In this document: positions 1 to 6,709 of the stretch, piece by piece
Numbering within the stretch: the stretch's first letter is position 1
Layout: each line of letters begins with the position of its first letter
Origin: Pseudomonadota bacterium
GTDB taxonomy: Bacteria > Pseudomonadota > Alphaproteobacteria > Rhizobiales > Hyphomicrobiaceae
DNA length: 11,931 nt
Assembly (NCBI GenBank): GCA_023416575.1
Contig: JAEZHL010000230.1
Span: 1-11,931, forward strand
Reading direction: 5' to 3'
Translations under genes and position numbers: made by a program
The notes under the pieces: generated by a model
The model's input: only the letters and a program-made list of their open reading frames with translations
The model's database searches: none
What the model was told of the DNA's origin: nothing

Positions 1-2
1 TT

Positions 3-923
3 CGCGAGACCGAGGAACTGGGCGGCATGGCCAAGGCGATCGCCGCCGGCATCCCCAAATTGCGCATCGAGGAGGCCGCGGCACGGACCCAGGCCCGCAT
101 CGACAGCGGCCGCCAGACCATCGTCGGCGTCAACAAGTTCCGCGTTGCCGAGGAGGCCGCGATCGAGGTCCTCAAGATCGATAACAAGGCCGTTCGCGAG
201 CGCCAGATCGCGAAGCTCGATCAGCTCAAGGCCGAGCGGGATCCGGAGGCCGTCCGCGCCGCCCTTTCGGCCTTGACGGAAGGCGCGCGCAGCAACGGCA
301 ACCTTCTCGAGCTCAGCATCGCCGCCGCCCGCGCCAAGGCGACCGTCGGCGCAATCTCGGCGGCCATGGAGCAGGTGTTCGGGCGGCATCGCGAGGAGAT
401 CCGTGCCGTTTCCGGCGTTTATCGAGCAGAGGCAGCGAGCATGAATTCGGATCTTGCACGCGTGCAGCGCATGGCCGAGGCCTTCGAGAAGGATGACGGC
501 CGGCGTCCGCGCATTCTCATCGCCAAGATCGGCCAGGACGGCCACGACCGCGGCCAGAAGGTGATCGCCAGCGCCTTTGCCGACCTCGGCTTCGACGTCG
601 ACATCGGCCCGCTGTTCTCGACGCCGGCCGAGGTTGCCCGCCAGGCGGTCGAGAACGACGTGCACATCGTCGGTGTCTCCTCGCTCGCGGCGGCGCATCT
701 GACGCTCGTGCCCGAGCTCAAGGCGGCACTCGAGGCGGAGGGCCGCGGCGACATCATGATCGTCGTCGGCGGCGTCATCCCGCCTGCGGATTATCCGGCC
801 GTGTTCGCAGCCGGTGCCCGCGCCGTCTTCGGTCCCGGCACCAACATCCCCCAAGCCGCCGCCGATCTCATCGGCAAGCTCAACGACGAGCTGGGATACG
901 GCCCGAAGCAGGCGGCGGAGTAG
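3..923 (+). CDS. scpA: Methylmalonyl-CoA mutase, C-terminal part (5' end outside window)
   Basis: This is the C-terminal 306 residues of adenosylcobalamin-dependent methylmalonyl-CoA mutase, which interconverts (R)-methylmalonyl-CoA and succinyl-CoA in the cytoplasm at the end of propionate, odd-chain fatty acid and Val/Ile breakdown. The frame is open from base 3, so the Met at 27 is internal and not a start. The first ~110 residues match the end of the TIM barrel and the linker (GGMAKAIAAGIPKLRIEEAA and IVGVNKFRV). A Rossmann-like B12-binding domain follows. It carries the DxHxxG motif (DGHDRG; His codon at 543-545 supplies the lower cobalt ligand), then GVSSLAAAH (the SxL motif) and VVGGVIPP (the GG motif), and it ends in FGPGTNIP. 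The similarity is to true methylmalonyl-CoA mutase rather than ethylmalonyl-CoA mutase. About 60% of the usual ~720 residues lies upstream. Domain identity is near certain; the symbol follows common bacterial usage (bhbA and mcm are also used). Confidence 0.97.
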   Translation, partial: RETEELGGMAKAIAAGIPKLRIEEAAARTQARIDSGRQTIVGVNKFRVAEEAAIEVLKIDNKAVRERQIAKLDQLKAERDPEAVRAALSALTEGARSNGNLLELSIAAARAKATVGAISAAMEQVFGRHREEIRAVSGVYRAEAASMNSDLARVQRMAEAFEKDDGRRPRILIAKIGQDGHDRGQKVIASAFADLGFDVDIGPLFSTPAEVARQAVENDVHIVGVSSLAAAHLTLVPELKAALEAEGRGDIMIVVGGVIPPADYPAVFAAGARAVFGPGTNIPQAAADLIGKLNDELGYGPKQAAE

Positions 924-944
924 GCGGGTAACGTCACCTTCAAT

Positions 945-966
945 AGGCTTCGGGCTGCCGAAGCCT
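945..966. terminator. Hairpin between convergent genes, probable bidirectional terminator
   Basis: A perfect 9-bp stem (AGGCTTCGG / CCGAAGCCT) closes on a 4-nt GCTG loop. It starts 21 nt after the mutase stop and lies 23 nt beyond the stop of the convergent minus-strand small gene ending at 990. It therefore sits where both transcripts should end. There is no clean U tract on either side, so it could instead protect the 3' ends, or termination could need Rho. Confidence 0.6.
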
Positions 967-989
967 CCCCCGCTTTCGATAAGCCCTCC

Positions 990-1190
990 TCATTTTGCCG
1001 GGTCGGGTTCGAAAATAATCATCTTTTTGACTTGATCACGCAGTGACCACATCTTGCAACATGGGCAGTTCTCTTCGAAGTCCGGGCATCGCGTGCCAAA
1101 TTGTTTGGTTACGAACTTGTCGAGCGCCTCTAGGATCTCTGCAGCGTCACGGTCGTACTCATCGAACTGGTCAGACTGCGCCTTCGTCAT
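990..1190 (-). CDS. Small hypothetical protein with cysteine cluster
   Basis: A 66-residue protein of a family I do not recognise. The start at 1190 is chosen over an in-frame start 12 codons upstream because GGAGG sits 6 nt before it. The N-terminal third (about residues 6-30) is acidic and should form an amphipathic helix (DEYDRDAAEILEALDKF). It is followed by four cysteines at residues 35, 42, 44 and 45, arranged C-x6-C-x-C-C, then Trp48 and a basic/hydrophobic tail. The cluster could bind zinc or an iron-sulfur centre, or be structural; nothing in the sequence decides this. No signal peptide or membrane segment is visible. It lies 67 nt downstream of another small minus-strand gene (1258-1506), so the two may be co-transcribed, and it converges on the mutase gene. 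The good ribosome-binding site and protein-like composition support a real gene; function is unknown. Confidence 0.6.
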   Translation of the reverse strand: MTKAQSDQFDEYDRDAAEILEALDKFVTKQFGTRCPDFEENCPCCKMWSLRDQVKKMIIFEPDPAK

Positions 1191-1196
1191 GGCCGC

Positions 1197-1201
1197 CCTC
1201 C
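1197..1201 (-). promoter_or_regulatory. Shine-Dalgarno site fixing the start at 1190
   Basis: The minus strand reads GGAGG here, 6 nt before the ATG at 1190-1188. The upstream in-frame start would place this site inside the coding region, so the downstream ATG is preferred. Confidence 0.6.
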
Positions 1202-1257
1202 GTTGTTGAACAGTGGCAGGGATCAATTACTTGGTAGGCCGCCGTCACGGCTACGCG

Positions 1258-1506
1258 TCACGAGGGGCTCGGCGGAACGAGCACCGGTTGGGGCGGATCG
1301 TCCTCCGACCAGCTGCGCGACAAGAGGCAATCCATAGCTGTTGGCTCAGCCTTCATCGCCCGCAACTGCGCACGCATCTCAAGGTATGCGTCCGCCTGCT
1401 TCTCTTGATCTTCACAGTAGAGACGCCCCGGCGCCGTTACAAGATCGTCGTCAGCAACGGACGCAACCAGTGTTGCAACGGTGTGTCTTGCCGTCGTTTG
1501 CTTCAC
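1258..1506 (-). CDS. Small hypothetical protein, GTG start
   Basis: An 82-residue protein with no family I can name. The start is GTG at 1506, supported by AAGGAG (plus-strand CTCCTT at 1516-1521) 9 nt upstream. The middle part (about residues 32-58, CEDQEKQADAYLEMRAQLRA) should be a charged helix. The C-terminus is proline-rich and acidic (EDDPPQPVLVPPSPS) and probably disordered. There are two Cys residues, no membrane segment and no signal peptide. It is the upstream member of a possible two-gene unit with the 66-residue gene at 990-1190 (gap 67 nt). The competing plus-strand frame over the same bases has no ribosome-binding site and an Arg/Cys-rich composition typical of a shadow. A real gene is somewhat more likely than not. 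Confidence 0.45.
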   Translation of the reverse strand: MKQTTARHTVATLVASVADDDLVTAPGRLYCEDQEKQADAYLEMRAQLRAMKAEPTAMDCLLSRSWSEDDPPQPVLVPPSPS

Positions 1507-1823
1507 AAGCGATAGCTCCTTAACTCATGCCGTAGCGCGCATCGCAATCCAAAGATCACAGGTCCGGGCAAGCCACCGCTGATAGCCATCGATGTCCGAT
1601 GGCCACGCACGGACCCCGCGCATCGTAGTGCGCCGCCCTACGACGTCGGCGGCTGGACTTCTGCCTATCTGCTCGCTTGCCCTCACTGCAAGTTCTCCAC
1701 GGAAATGTGGATATCAAACAGGCTCTGAAGGCGACACAGCCCCGCTGCCCCGTGCTGGCCGAACGAATCGCACTATTGAGATCCTAGGGGCACAAATCCA
1801 GGTTCTCAACGCGAGGTTGAGTT
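1507..1823. other. Intergenic stretch without a convincing gene
   Basis: About 317 nt upstream of the small minus-strand genes. Open frames exist on both strands, but none combines a start codon, a ribosome-binding site and protein-like composition. A frame open from 1516 to 1728 (+) ends in WTSAYLLACPHCKF..., which looks like a zinc-ribbon fragment but has no ordinary start codon, so it may be gene debris. The 107-codon plus-strand frame from 1592 has shadow-like composition. The only structure I see is the inverted repeat at 1585-1603, listed separately. I found no tRNA or terminator with a U tract. Confidence 0.5.
1585..1603. repeat. Inverted repeat upstream of small minus-strand genes
   Basis: GCCATCG and CGATGGC form a perfect 7-bp inverted repeat around a 5-nt ATGTC spacer. 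It lies about 80 nt upstream of the GTG at 1506. It could be an operator for the minus-strand small-gene unit, an RNA hairpin or chance; no neighbouring -35/-10 pair is convincing. Confidence 0.4.
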
Positions 1824-2063
1824 ATGCCGGAGTTGCATTCGTTTGCCCTGATCCTGTTCCTCGTCGCCATCATGGGCGGCATGAAACCGCGGCGGTTCGG
1901 GCACCGCGACCCTGATCTCGTCTGGCGACGGGCGTCCCCCCTTCAGGTGCTGAGATGGCGCATTATCACCCTCACGCAACTCGTGCGCTCGATCCAGAGT
2001 CCGTCCCCTAGAAGTGTGAGACCATGGCGCGCGCCGGCCGGTCACCCGATACCCCAACGCTAG
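1824..2063 (+). CDS. Doubtful small ORF with a hydrophobic N-terminus
   Basis: A 79-codon frame. Its ATG at 1824 has GAGG 7 nt upstream (1813-1816). Residues ~6-18 (SFALILFLVAIMGG) are hydrophobic enough for one membrane segment. The rest is Arg/Pro-rich and low in acidic residues, as in non-coding high-GC DNA. No family is recognised. It converges on the XRE regulator gene ending at 2116. It may be a short membrane peptide, the remnant of a longer gene, or chance. It is listed mainly because it is the best candidate in this stretch. Confidence 0.22.
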   Translation: MPELHSFALILFLVAIMGGMKPRRFGHRDPDLVWRRASPLQVLRWRIITLTQLVRSIQSPSPRSVRPWRAPAGHPIPQR

Positions 2064-2084
2064 GCAGCGTTCTGGTTCCGCCTG

Positions 2085-2112
2085 GCTCCCTCGCTTCCAG
2101 GAGCGCGGGAGC
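2085..2112. terminator. Hairpin after the XRE-cupin gene, probable terminator
   Basis: GCTCCC T CGCT pairs with AGCG C GGGAGC: 6 bp, one mismatch, then 4 bp, around a 6-nt TCCAGG loop. On the minus strand it begins 3 nt after the regulator's stop codon (2118-2116), the usual place for a terminator. It lacks a U tract, so termination efficiency is uncertain. Confidence 0.5.
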
Positions 2113-2115
2113 TTC

Positions 2116-2733
2116 TCAGTAGTGCGGTGGCGTTATGATCCACACGACCTTGGTCGGCACCGACCCGGGATTGGCGCAGCGATGAACCTTGGTGCTTTCG
2201 AATGAAAAGCTGTCGCCTTCCTCCAATTGGAAGTGCTGGCCACCGATCCACAGGTCCAAGGTTCCTGAGAGAACCAGACCTGCTTCAACTCCGTCGTGGC
2301 TGTACTCTCCGCTGTCGGCTCCGGGCTCGATCGTGCTCATTAGCACCTCGAGTGGCCCTGCCAGATTTGGCGACAGGAGCTCCTCGACGATCCCCAAGCC
2401 GGTGAATGTAAGCCGCCGGCGGTTGCCGCTGCGCACGATCAGATCACGCTCTTCCGGTGCGCTGTTGGCGTTCGTCTGGAAAAACCAGTTCATATGGACG
2501 TCGAGCGCGTCGCAGATCCTCTTGAGGACCCCGATCGGCAGCTTCGACTGATTACGCTCGATCTGGCTGAGATATCCGACCGATATCCCTGCCCTGCCGG
2601 CTACCTCCTGAAGCGTGAGATGCTTCAGTTTCCGCAATTCGCGTATCTGGCCGCCGATCTGTGCGGCTTCGTCGAAATCGGTGTTCTGGGATGCCGTCAG
2701 TTGGTCAGCTGAGCGAAGTGATCGGACTGACAT
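2116..2733 (-). CDS. XRE-family transcriptional regulator with C-terminal cupin domain
   Basis: A 205-residue DNA-binding regulator of the HTH-XRE plus cupin_2 architecture (PuuR-like layout). After a flexible ~25-residue N-terminus, residues ~26-85 form the Cro/C1-type five-helix domain. Its helix-turn-helix is TLQEVAGRAGISVGYLSQIE (about 40-59), followed by NQSKLPIGVLKRICDALDV. Residues ~125-200 form a small beta-barrel cupin (VEAGLVLSGTLDLWIGG, LEEGDSFSF, HRCANPG), which in this class senses a small-molecule effector. The start is supported by AGAGGA (plus 2741-2746), 7 nt before the ATG. The gene lies downstream of hyuB in the same direction (278 nt apart, with a possible small ORF between). 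It is the natural candidate regulator of the transporter-hydantoinase operon, but that link rests only on position. It could act as repressor or activator; the effector is unknown. Confidence 0.93.
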   Translation of the reverse strand: MSVRSLRSADQLTASQNTDFDEAAQIGGQIRELRKLKHLTLQEVAGRAGISVGYLSQIERNQSKLPIGVLKRICDALDVHMNWFFQTNANSAPEERDLIVRSGNRRRLTFTGLGIVEELLSPNLAGPLEVLMSTIEPGADSGEYSHDGVEAGLVLSGTLDLWIGGQHFQLEEGDSFSFESTKVHRCANPGSVPTKVVWIITPPHY

Positions 2734-2760
2734 TGGAAGATCCTCTGTCCGTCGATTGAA

Positions 2761-2898
2761 TCAGCGATTGCGATGCCTGCTCCCAAAGGAGCAGGACACT
2801 GGCAGCTCCCGCACTGCAGCAGACTGGGTAGAACCCCGAGATCCGGCGCTGTCGCCGGCGATGGTGACACCCTCAGCCTTGCGCAAGATTCCGACCAT
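2761..2898 (-). CDS. Possible 45-residue small ORF between hyuB and the regulator
   Basis: This short frame begins MVGILRKAEGVTIAG and ends GSRHRNR with a TGA at 2763-2761. Its ATG at 2898 has an unusually strong Shine-Dalgarno tract: AGGAGG (plus 2904-2909) 5 nt upstream, within a longer purine run. It sits 113 nt after the hyuB stop and 27 nt before the regulator start, in the same orientation. The second half is Ser/Arg-rich and overlaps two hairpins (2843-2858 and 2776-2795). It could therefore be a leader peptide whose translation affects folding and expression of the regulator, a genuine small protein, or a truncated gene remnant. I recognise no family. Confidence 0.33.
   Translation of the reverse strand: MVGILRKAEGVTIAGDSAGSRGSTQSAAVRELPVSCSFGSRHRNR
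2776..2795. repeat. 8-bp hairpin upstream of the regulator gene
   Basis: CCTGCTCC and GGAGCAGG pair perfectly over a 4-nt CAAA loop, 43-62 nt before the regulator start. There is no U tract on either strand. It could be an operator dyad, an attenuator-like RNA hairpin within the possible small ORF, or a weak terminator. Confidence 0.45.
2843..2858. repeat. 6-bp GC-rich hairpin in the hyuB-regulator gap
   Basis: CCGGCG and CGCCGG pair around CTGT. It lies inside the possible 45-codon ORF. Short GC-rich stems occur by chance in this DNA; it is noted because two other stems share the same 280-nt gap. Confidence 0.3.
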
Positions 2899-2981
2899 CT
2901 CGCCCTCCTCCCGATTTTTTGCCTCTGCCTGGTCGTCGGCAGCAGGCCATCAATGCCCTTTCCGAGCATCGATGGATGATG

Positions 2982-2998
2982 GCCGGAACTACTCCGGC
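2982..2998. terminator. Hairpin after hyuB, weak terminator candidate
   Basis: GCCGGA and TCCGGC pair over a 5-nt loop, starting 13 nt beyond the hyuB stop codon (3014-3012) on the minus strand. No U tract follows. It may end most operon transcripts while allowing some read-through into the regulator gene. Confidence 0.4.
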
Positions 2999-3011
2999 AC
3001 ACCACGTCCTT

Positions 3012-4673
3012 TTACTTGGGCATCCCGGTCGCGCGCGGCTCGAGGCCGTCGAGCTCGTCGAGGCGGCGCGCCTCGGGAGAGCGCAGCGTCGGGTCGCCGT
3101 AGCCGCCACCGCCCGGCGTGCGGAGCCGCACACCATCGCCCGGGCGCAGGTAGAGGCGGTCGATCTTGGTCAGGTGCTCCGCCTTGAAGTCCTTTCCGCC
3201 GACATGGAACGTATGGTCCGCAGGTGCGCCGGTCTCGCCGCCTGCCGCCCCGGGAGGACCGAAACGCCCACGATCGCCGACCAGTGTCAGGTAGGCGTCA
3301 CCATCGCGCAGATGGAAATCGATCCCGACGCCGCAGCCGCCGCGCTGGCGACCGTCGCCTGCCGACCCCTCCCTGACAGCGTAGCGGGTGAAGAGAATGG
3401 GAACCGTGTGTTCGAGAACCTCGATCGAGGAATTGCGCGAGGCTGAGATGACGGCCGACCCGTTCGTCAGTCCATCCTGGTCGTGATACGCGCCGTAGCC
3501 GCCACCGAAGAAGAAGATCGTCGCGTAGCGCCCGCGCGTCGGCGAGTTTCCGCCCATACCGATGTTGGTGCCCGTGCCGAACGAGCCTGCCGGAACGAGC
3601 CCCGGCACCGCAAGCGCCAGGGCGGCCATCGTTACGCCGACGAGGCGCTGCGAGGTTTCCGTCGTGGTGCCCGAGACGGGTGCCGGGGGCAACGGATTGA
3701 ACATGTTTCCGACCGGGGCGATGATCCGGAACGGCTCGAAGCATCCGGCGTTGATCGGCACGTCCGGGAAGACGTGTTTCACCCCGATCATCAGGGCACT
3801 CATCGTGCTGGAATACGGGGCGTTGAACGGCCCGCGGCACGCCTGCGATGACCCGGACAGATCGAACGTGATCTCGTCCCCGGCAACGGTCATGACGAGG
3901 TCGATCAACACCGGGTCCGGATCGACACCGTCGGAATCCATCCAGTCCTGGACGTGATAGGAGCCGTCCGGAATTGCCTCGATGTGCTTCCGCATCAGCT
4001 GCTCGGAGCGCGCCTTGAGCTCATCGATCGCGTCGAAGATCAAAGTCTCGTCATAGCGGTCGAACAGGTCCGACAGACGCTTGCAGCCAAGGTCCAGCGC
4101 ATTCAACTGGGCCGCCATATCGCCCCGGCGGTCCTCGGCGACGCGCATGTTGGCGAGCATCACCTCGACGAGCGCCGTGTTGAGCACGCCACCGTCGTAG
4201 AGCCGCACCGGGGGAAAGCGCAGTCCCTCCTGGTAGATGTCGGTCGATACCGGCGTGAATCCGCCCGGCGTCATGCCTCCGACATCGGGCCAGTGCCCGG
4301 TGTTGGCGACGATCGCGAGCAGGCGGCCATCCTTGAAGAACGGCTGCACGAACTTCACGTCCATCGTGTGCGTGCCGCCGCGATAGGGATCGTTGACGAT
4401 GAAGACGTCGCCCGGCTTCATCGTTTCGGGCGGAAAGCTCTTCAGGACCTCCTGCACCGTGTGCTGCATCACCACGATGAAGATCGGAAGACCGGTCGAG
4501 CCTTGCGCGACAACCTCGCCGGTCGTCGGGTGGAAAATGCCGCTGGCGCGGTCCCAGGCATCGGCGATCACGGGGGAGATGGCGGACGCGGCGAGCACCG
4601 TGTCCATTTCCTCGGCAATCTGCTCGAAGGCGCCACGAAGGACCGCCAGGGTGATCGGATCGACCTTATTCAT
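3012..4673 (-). CDS. hyuB: Hydantoinase B / oxoprolinase family subunit
   Basis: A 553-residue cytoplasmic enzyme subunit of the HyuB family (N-methylhydantoinase B, C-terminal part of eukaryotic 5-oxoprolinase, acetone/acetophenone carboxylase subunits). It pairs with HyuA for ATP-dependent opening of a lactam or hydantoin ring, or for ketone carboxylation. Family hallmarks are present in order: IVNDPYRGGTHTMDV (92-106), GHWPDVGG (126-133), DIYQEGLRFPPVRL (145-158), a GDMAAQ stretch (184-189) and the C-terminal TPGGGGYGDP (519-528). Length is normal for a free-standing B subunit. Its ATG overlaps the hyuA stop as ATGA (4670-4673), so the two are translationally coupled and presumably made in equal amounts. 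This sequence does not separate hydantoinase, oxoprolinase and carboxylase activities. No third (gamma) carboxylase subunit lies nearby, which slightly favours the hydrolase readings. Confidence 0.95.
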   Translation of the reverse strand: MNKVDPITLAVLRGAFEQIAEEMDTVLAASAISPVIADAWDRASGIFHPTTGEVVAQGSTGLPIFIVVMQHTVQEVLKSFPPETMKPGDVFIVNDPYRGGTHTMDVKFVQPFFKDGRLLAIVANTGHWPDVGGMTPGGFTPVSTDIYQEGLRFPPVRLYDGGVLNTALVEVMLANMRVAEDRRGDMAAQLNALDLGCKRLSDLFDRYDETLIFDAIDELKARSEQLMRKHIEAIPDGSYHVQDWMDSDGVDPDPVLIDLVMTVAGDEITFDLSGSSQACRGPFNAPYSSTMSALMIGVKHVFPDVPINAGCFEPFRIIAPVGNMFNPLPPAPVSGTTTETSQRLVGVTMAALALAVPGLVPAGSFGTGTNIGMGGNSPTRGRYATIFFFGGGYGAYHDQDGLTNGSAVISASRNSSIEVLEHTVPILFTRYAVREGSAGDGRQRGGCGVGIDFHLRDGDAYLTLVGDRGRFGPPGAAGGETGAPADHTFHVGGKDFKAEHLTKIDRLYLRPGDGVRLRTPGGGGYGDPTLRSPEARRLDELDGLEPRATGMPK

Positions 4674-6709
4674 TTCCGCGCCTCCAGAATGAGATTGCCC
4701 GTGGTGGCGTGGACGGTCGCGACATAGCCCGGCTCCACGAAGGTCGTCGAATCCGGCTGTATGAGGAGTGCTGGCCCCTCCACCGTGGCGCCGGCAGGGA
4801 TCTCGAAGCGCTCATAGAGCGCGGCCTCTGCCCACCGGCCGTTGAAGTACACCTCGGTGCGCTCCGGCTTGGGAATTGGGCCGTCCGGCAACTTCACCAG
4901 GCCCGTGATCGACGACAGGCCGAGGCGGCTCGACACAGTGGTCCGCGCATTGACGAGCACGATCTCGACGCCATCGAGGAGGCGTCCGAAGCGTGCGCGA
5001 TAGGTCTCTTCGAAGGCTTTGGCGATGCTCGTCCAGTCGGGCACTGCGCCCTCCGGGAAGACCACCTGCAAGTAGTTGGTCTGGCCGCGATAGCACATAT
5101 CGGCACTGAAGCTGACCACGATGTCCGCGGCAGCCGCACCTTCCTCGATGAGCAGTGCCCGCCCCTGCTCGGCCTGCTCGTCGAAGATGGACCGCAAGGC
5201 TTCATTGGAAATGTCCGCAGGGCGCCGGTTGACGGTGCGCATGAAATCGTGCCGGAGGCGGCCCAGGATGCAACCCAGCGCCGAGGTGATGCCCGGGAAC
5301 ACTGGAATGATCGCCTGGCGAAGGCCAATCTCGCGAACGAGGCGGTTCGCATGCAGTGGCCCCGCCCCACCGAAGGCGATCATCGAGAACGAGCGCGGGT
5401 CGAGGCCGCGCTCCAGAAGCTTGCGCCTGACATGGCCGGCCATCTTGGCACCAGTCACAGTCAGGATCGCCTCGGCGGCCGCATCCGCGTCGATGCCCAG
5501 AGGCGCGCCGATCTGCTCCCCGATCGCCGCCCGCGCGCCGTCGCGATCGAGCTTCACGCCGGCGCCCTTGCCGATGGCATTGCCGACCTGAAGCATGCCG
5601 AGCACGAGGCTCGCATCCGTGACGGTCGGAACCGTTCCGCCGCGCCCGTAGGCAATCGGCCCTGGATTGGAGCCGGCGCTCTCAGGCCCGACCTGGAGCA
5701 GGCCCGCCTGGTCGACGCGCGCGAGACTGCCGCCGCCAGCACCGATGGCGTCGATGTCGATCATCGGCAGCGCGATCGGAATGCCGAACTCGACCGCCTT
5801 CTGCTGCGTCGTTGCCGGCCCGCCGTCCTTGATCACGCAGATGTCGAGACTGGTCCCGCCCATGTCGCACGACACGACCGCGTCGAGGCCGAGCTCGCGC
5901 GCAATCGCACTCGCCGCCGTCACACCGGCTGCGGGGCCCGACAGGATCGTGTTCGCAGCGAAACGCGTGGCGAAGGGCGCCGCCATGACGCCGCCGTTCG
6001 ACTGCACGACCAGCAGGTCACGCGCCAGACCGCCCGCCGACAGCTTTTCGCCGAGACTTTCGAAGTAGCGCCCGATAAGCGGCTGCACATAGCCGCTCAG
6101 CACGGCCGTGCTCGTCCTTTCGAACTCGCGCATCGCCGGCAGGATGTCGGATGCCAGCACGATCAGGTCGTTCTTCCAGACCTTGGCGACGGCCTCACGG
6201 GCCTGGCGCTCGTGGGCCGGATTGGCATAGGCGTGCAGAAACGCGATTACGAGGACCTCGCACCCCAGCTCGGCGAGCTCTCGTGCGGCGGCTTCAAGAC
6301 CCGCAACATCGAGCGGCGTCAGCACGGTGCCTTCCGCGTCGATCCGCTCCGCAACCTCGCGGCGGAAGCGCCGGGGGATCAGCGGGGCGAAATTCGCACG
6401 CAGACCATAGGTGGACGGCCTGTCCCGCCGCCTCAGCTCGAGAACATCGCGAAACCCGGCCGTGGTGATGAGCCCGCACGTTGCGCCTTTGCGCTCGATC
6501 ACCGCGTTCGTCGCGACCGTCGTTCCGTGGATCAGCAGATCGACCGCGGCGAGATCGACACCCAGCGCCTCGATGCCCTGCGTCAGGCCGATGGCCTGGT
6601 TCTCCGACGTCGTCGGCACCTTTGCAGTGGTGAGCCTACCCTCGGCCGTATCGACGAAAATCAGGTCCGTGTTCGTGCCGCCGATGTCGACACCGATCAG
6701 TCTCGTCAT
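4670..6709 (-). CDS. hyuA: Hydantoinase A / oxoprolinase family subunit (ATP-binding)
   Basis: A 679-residue partner of HyuB with an actin/Hsp70-like ATPase fold; it phosphorylates or activates the substrate. Motifs seen: the N-terminal phosphate loop GVDIGGTNTD (6-15; usually GGTFTD), HGTTVATNAVIERKGA (61-76), ELRRRDRPSTYGLRANF, the second phosphate loop DMGGTS (282-287), GAGGGSLARVD (about 323-333), SNPGPIAYGRGG (347-358) and FGGAGPLHA (446-454). Length and motif order are those of the free-standing A subunit. The ATG at 6709 overlaps the livG stop (ATGA), with AGGA upstream. One oddity is Ile-Ala where most relatives I know carry Ala-Cys in the GPACYGRGG motif, so the conserved Cys is absent. 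Fusion to the transport operon by 4-nt overlap implies that the imported solute is its substrate. Specific substrate unknown. Confidence 0.95.
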   Translation of the reverse strand: MTRLIGVDIGGTNTDLIFVDTAEGRLTTAKVPTTSENQAIGLTQGIEALGVDLAAVDLLIHGTTVATNAVIERKGATCGLITTAGFRDVLELRRRDRPSTYGLRANFAPLIPRRFRREVAERIDAEGTVLTPLDVAGLEAAARELAELGCEVLVIAFLHAYANPAHERQAREAVAKVWKNDLIVLASDILPAMREFERTSTAVLSGYVQPLIGRYFESLGEKLSAGGLARDLLVVQSNGGVMAAPFATRFAANTILSGPAAGVTAASAIARELGLDAVVSCDMGGTSLDICVIKDGGPATTQQKAVEFGIPIALPMIDIDAIGAGGGSLARVDQAGLLQVGPESAGSNPGPIAYGRGGTVPTVTDASLVLGMLQVGNAIGKGAGVKLDRDGARAAIGEQIGAPLGIDADAAAEAILTVTGAKMAGHVRRKLLERGLDPRSFSMIAFGGAGPLHANRLVREIGLRQAIIPVFPGITSALGCILGRLRHDFMRTVNRRPADISNEALRSIFDEQAEQGRALLIEEGAAAADIVVSFSADMCYRGQTNYLQVVFPEGAVPDWTSIAKAFEETYRARFGRLLDGVEIVLVNARTTVSSRLGLSSITGLVKLPDGPIPKPERTEVYFNGRWAEAALYERFEIPAGATVEGPALLIQPDSTTFVEPGYVATVHATTGNLILEARK

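Noticed and set aside
1002..1016. GGTTCGAAA resembling a tRNA T-loop
   Set aside because: No acceptor or anticodon stem can be built around it, and it lies at the end of the small minus-strand coding region.
1592..1915. 107-codon plus-strand frame
   Set aside because: No Shine-Dalgarno site, Arg/Pro/Thr-rich shadow-like composition and no motif. It overlaps the inverted repeat at 1585-1603.
1806..2057. 83-codon minus-strand frame
   Set aside because: Composition dominated by Arg, His, Pro and Gly, no ribosome-binding site and no family resemblance.
3954..4727. 257-codon plus-strand open frame opposite hyuB
   Set aside because: Antisense shadow of hyuB, with the typical His/Arg/Gly-rich composition and no recognisable domain.
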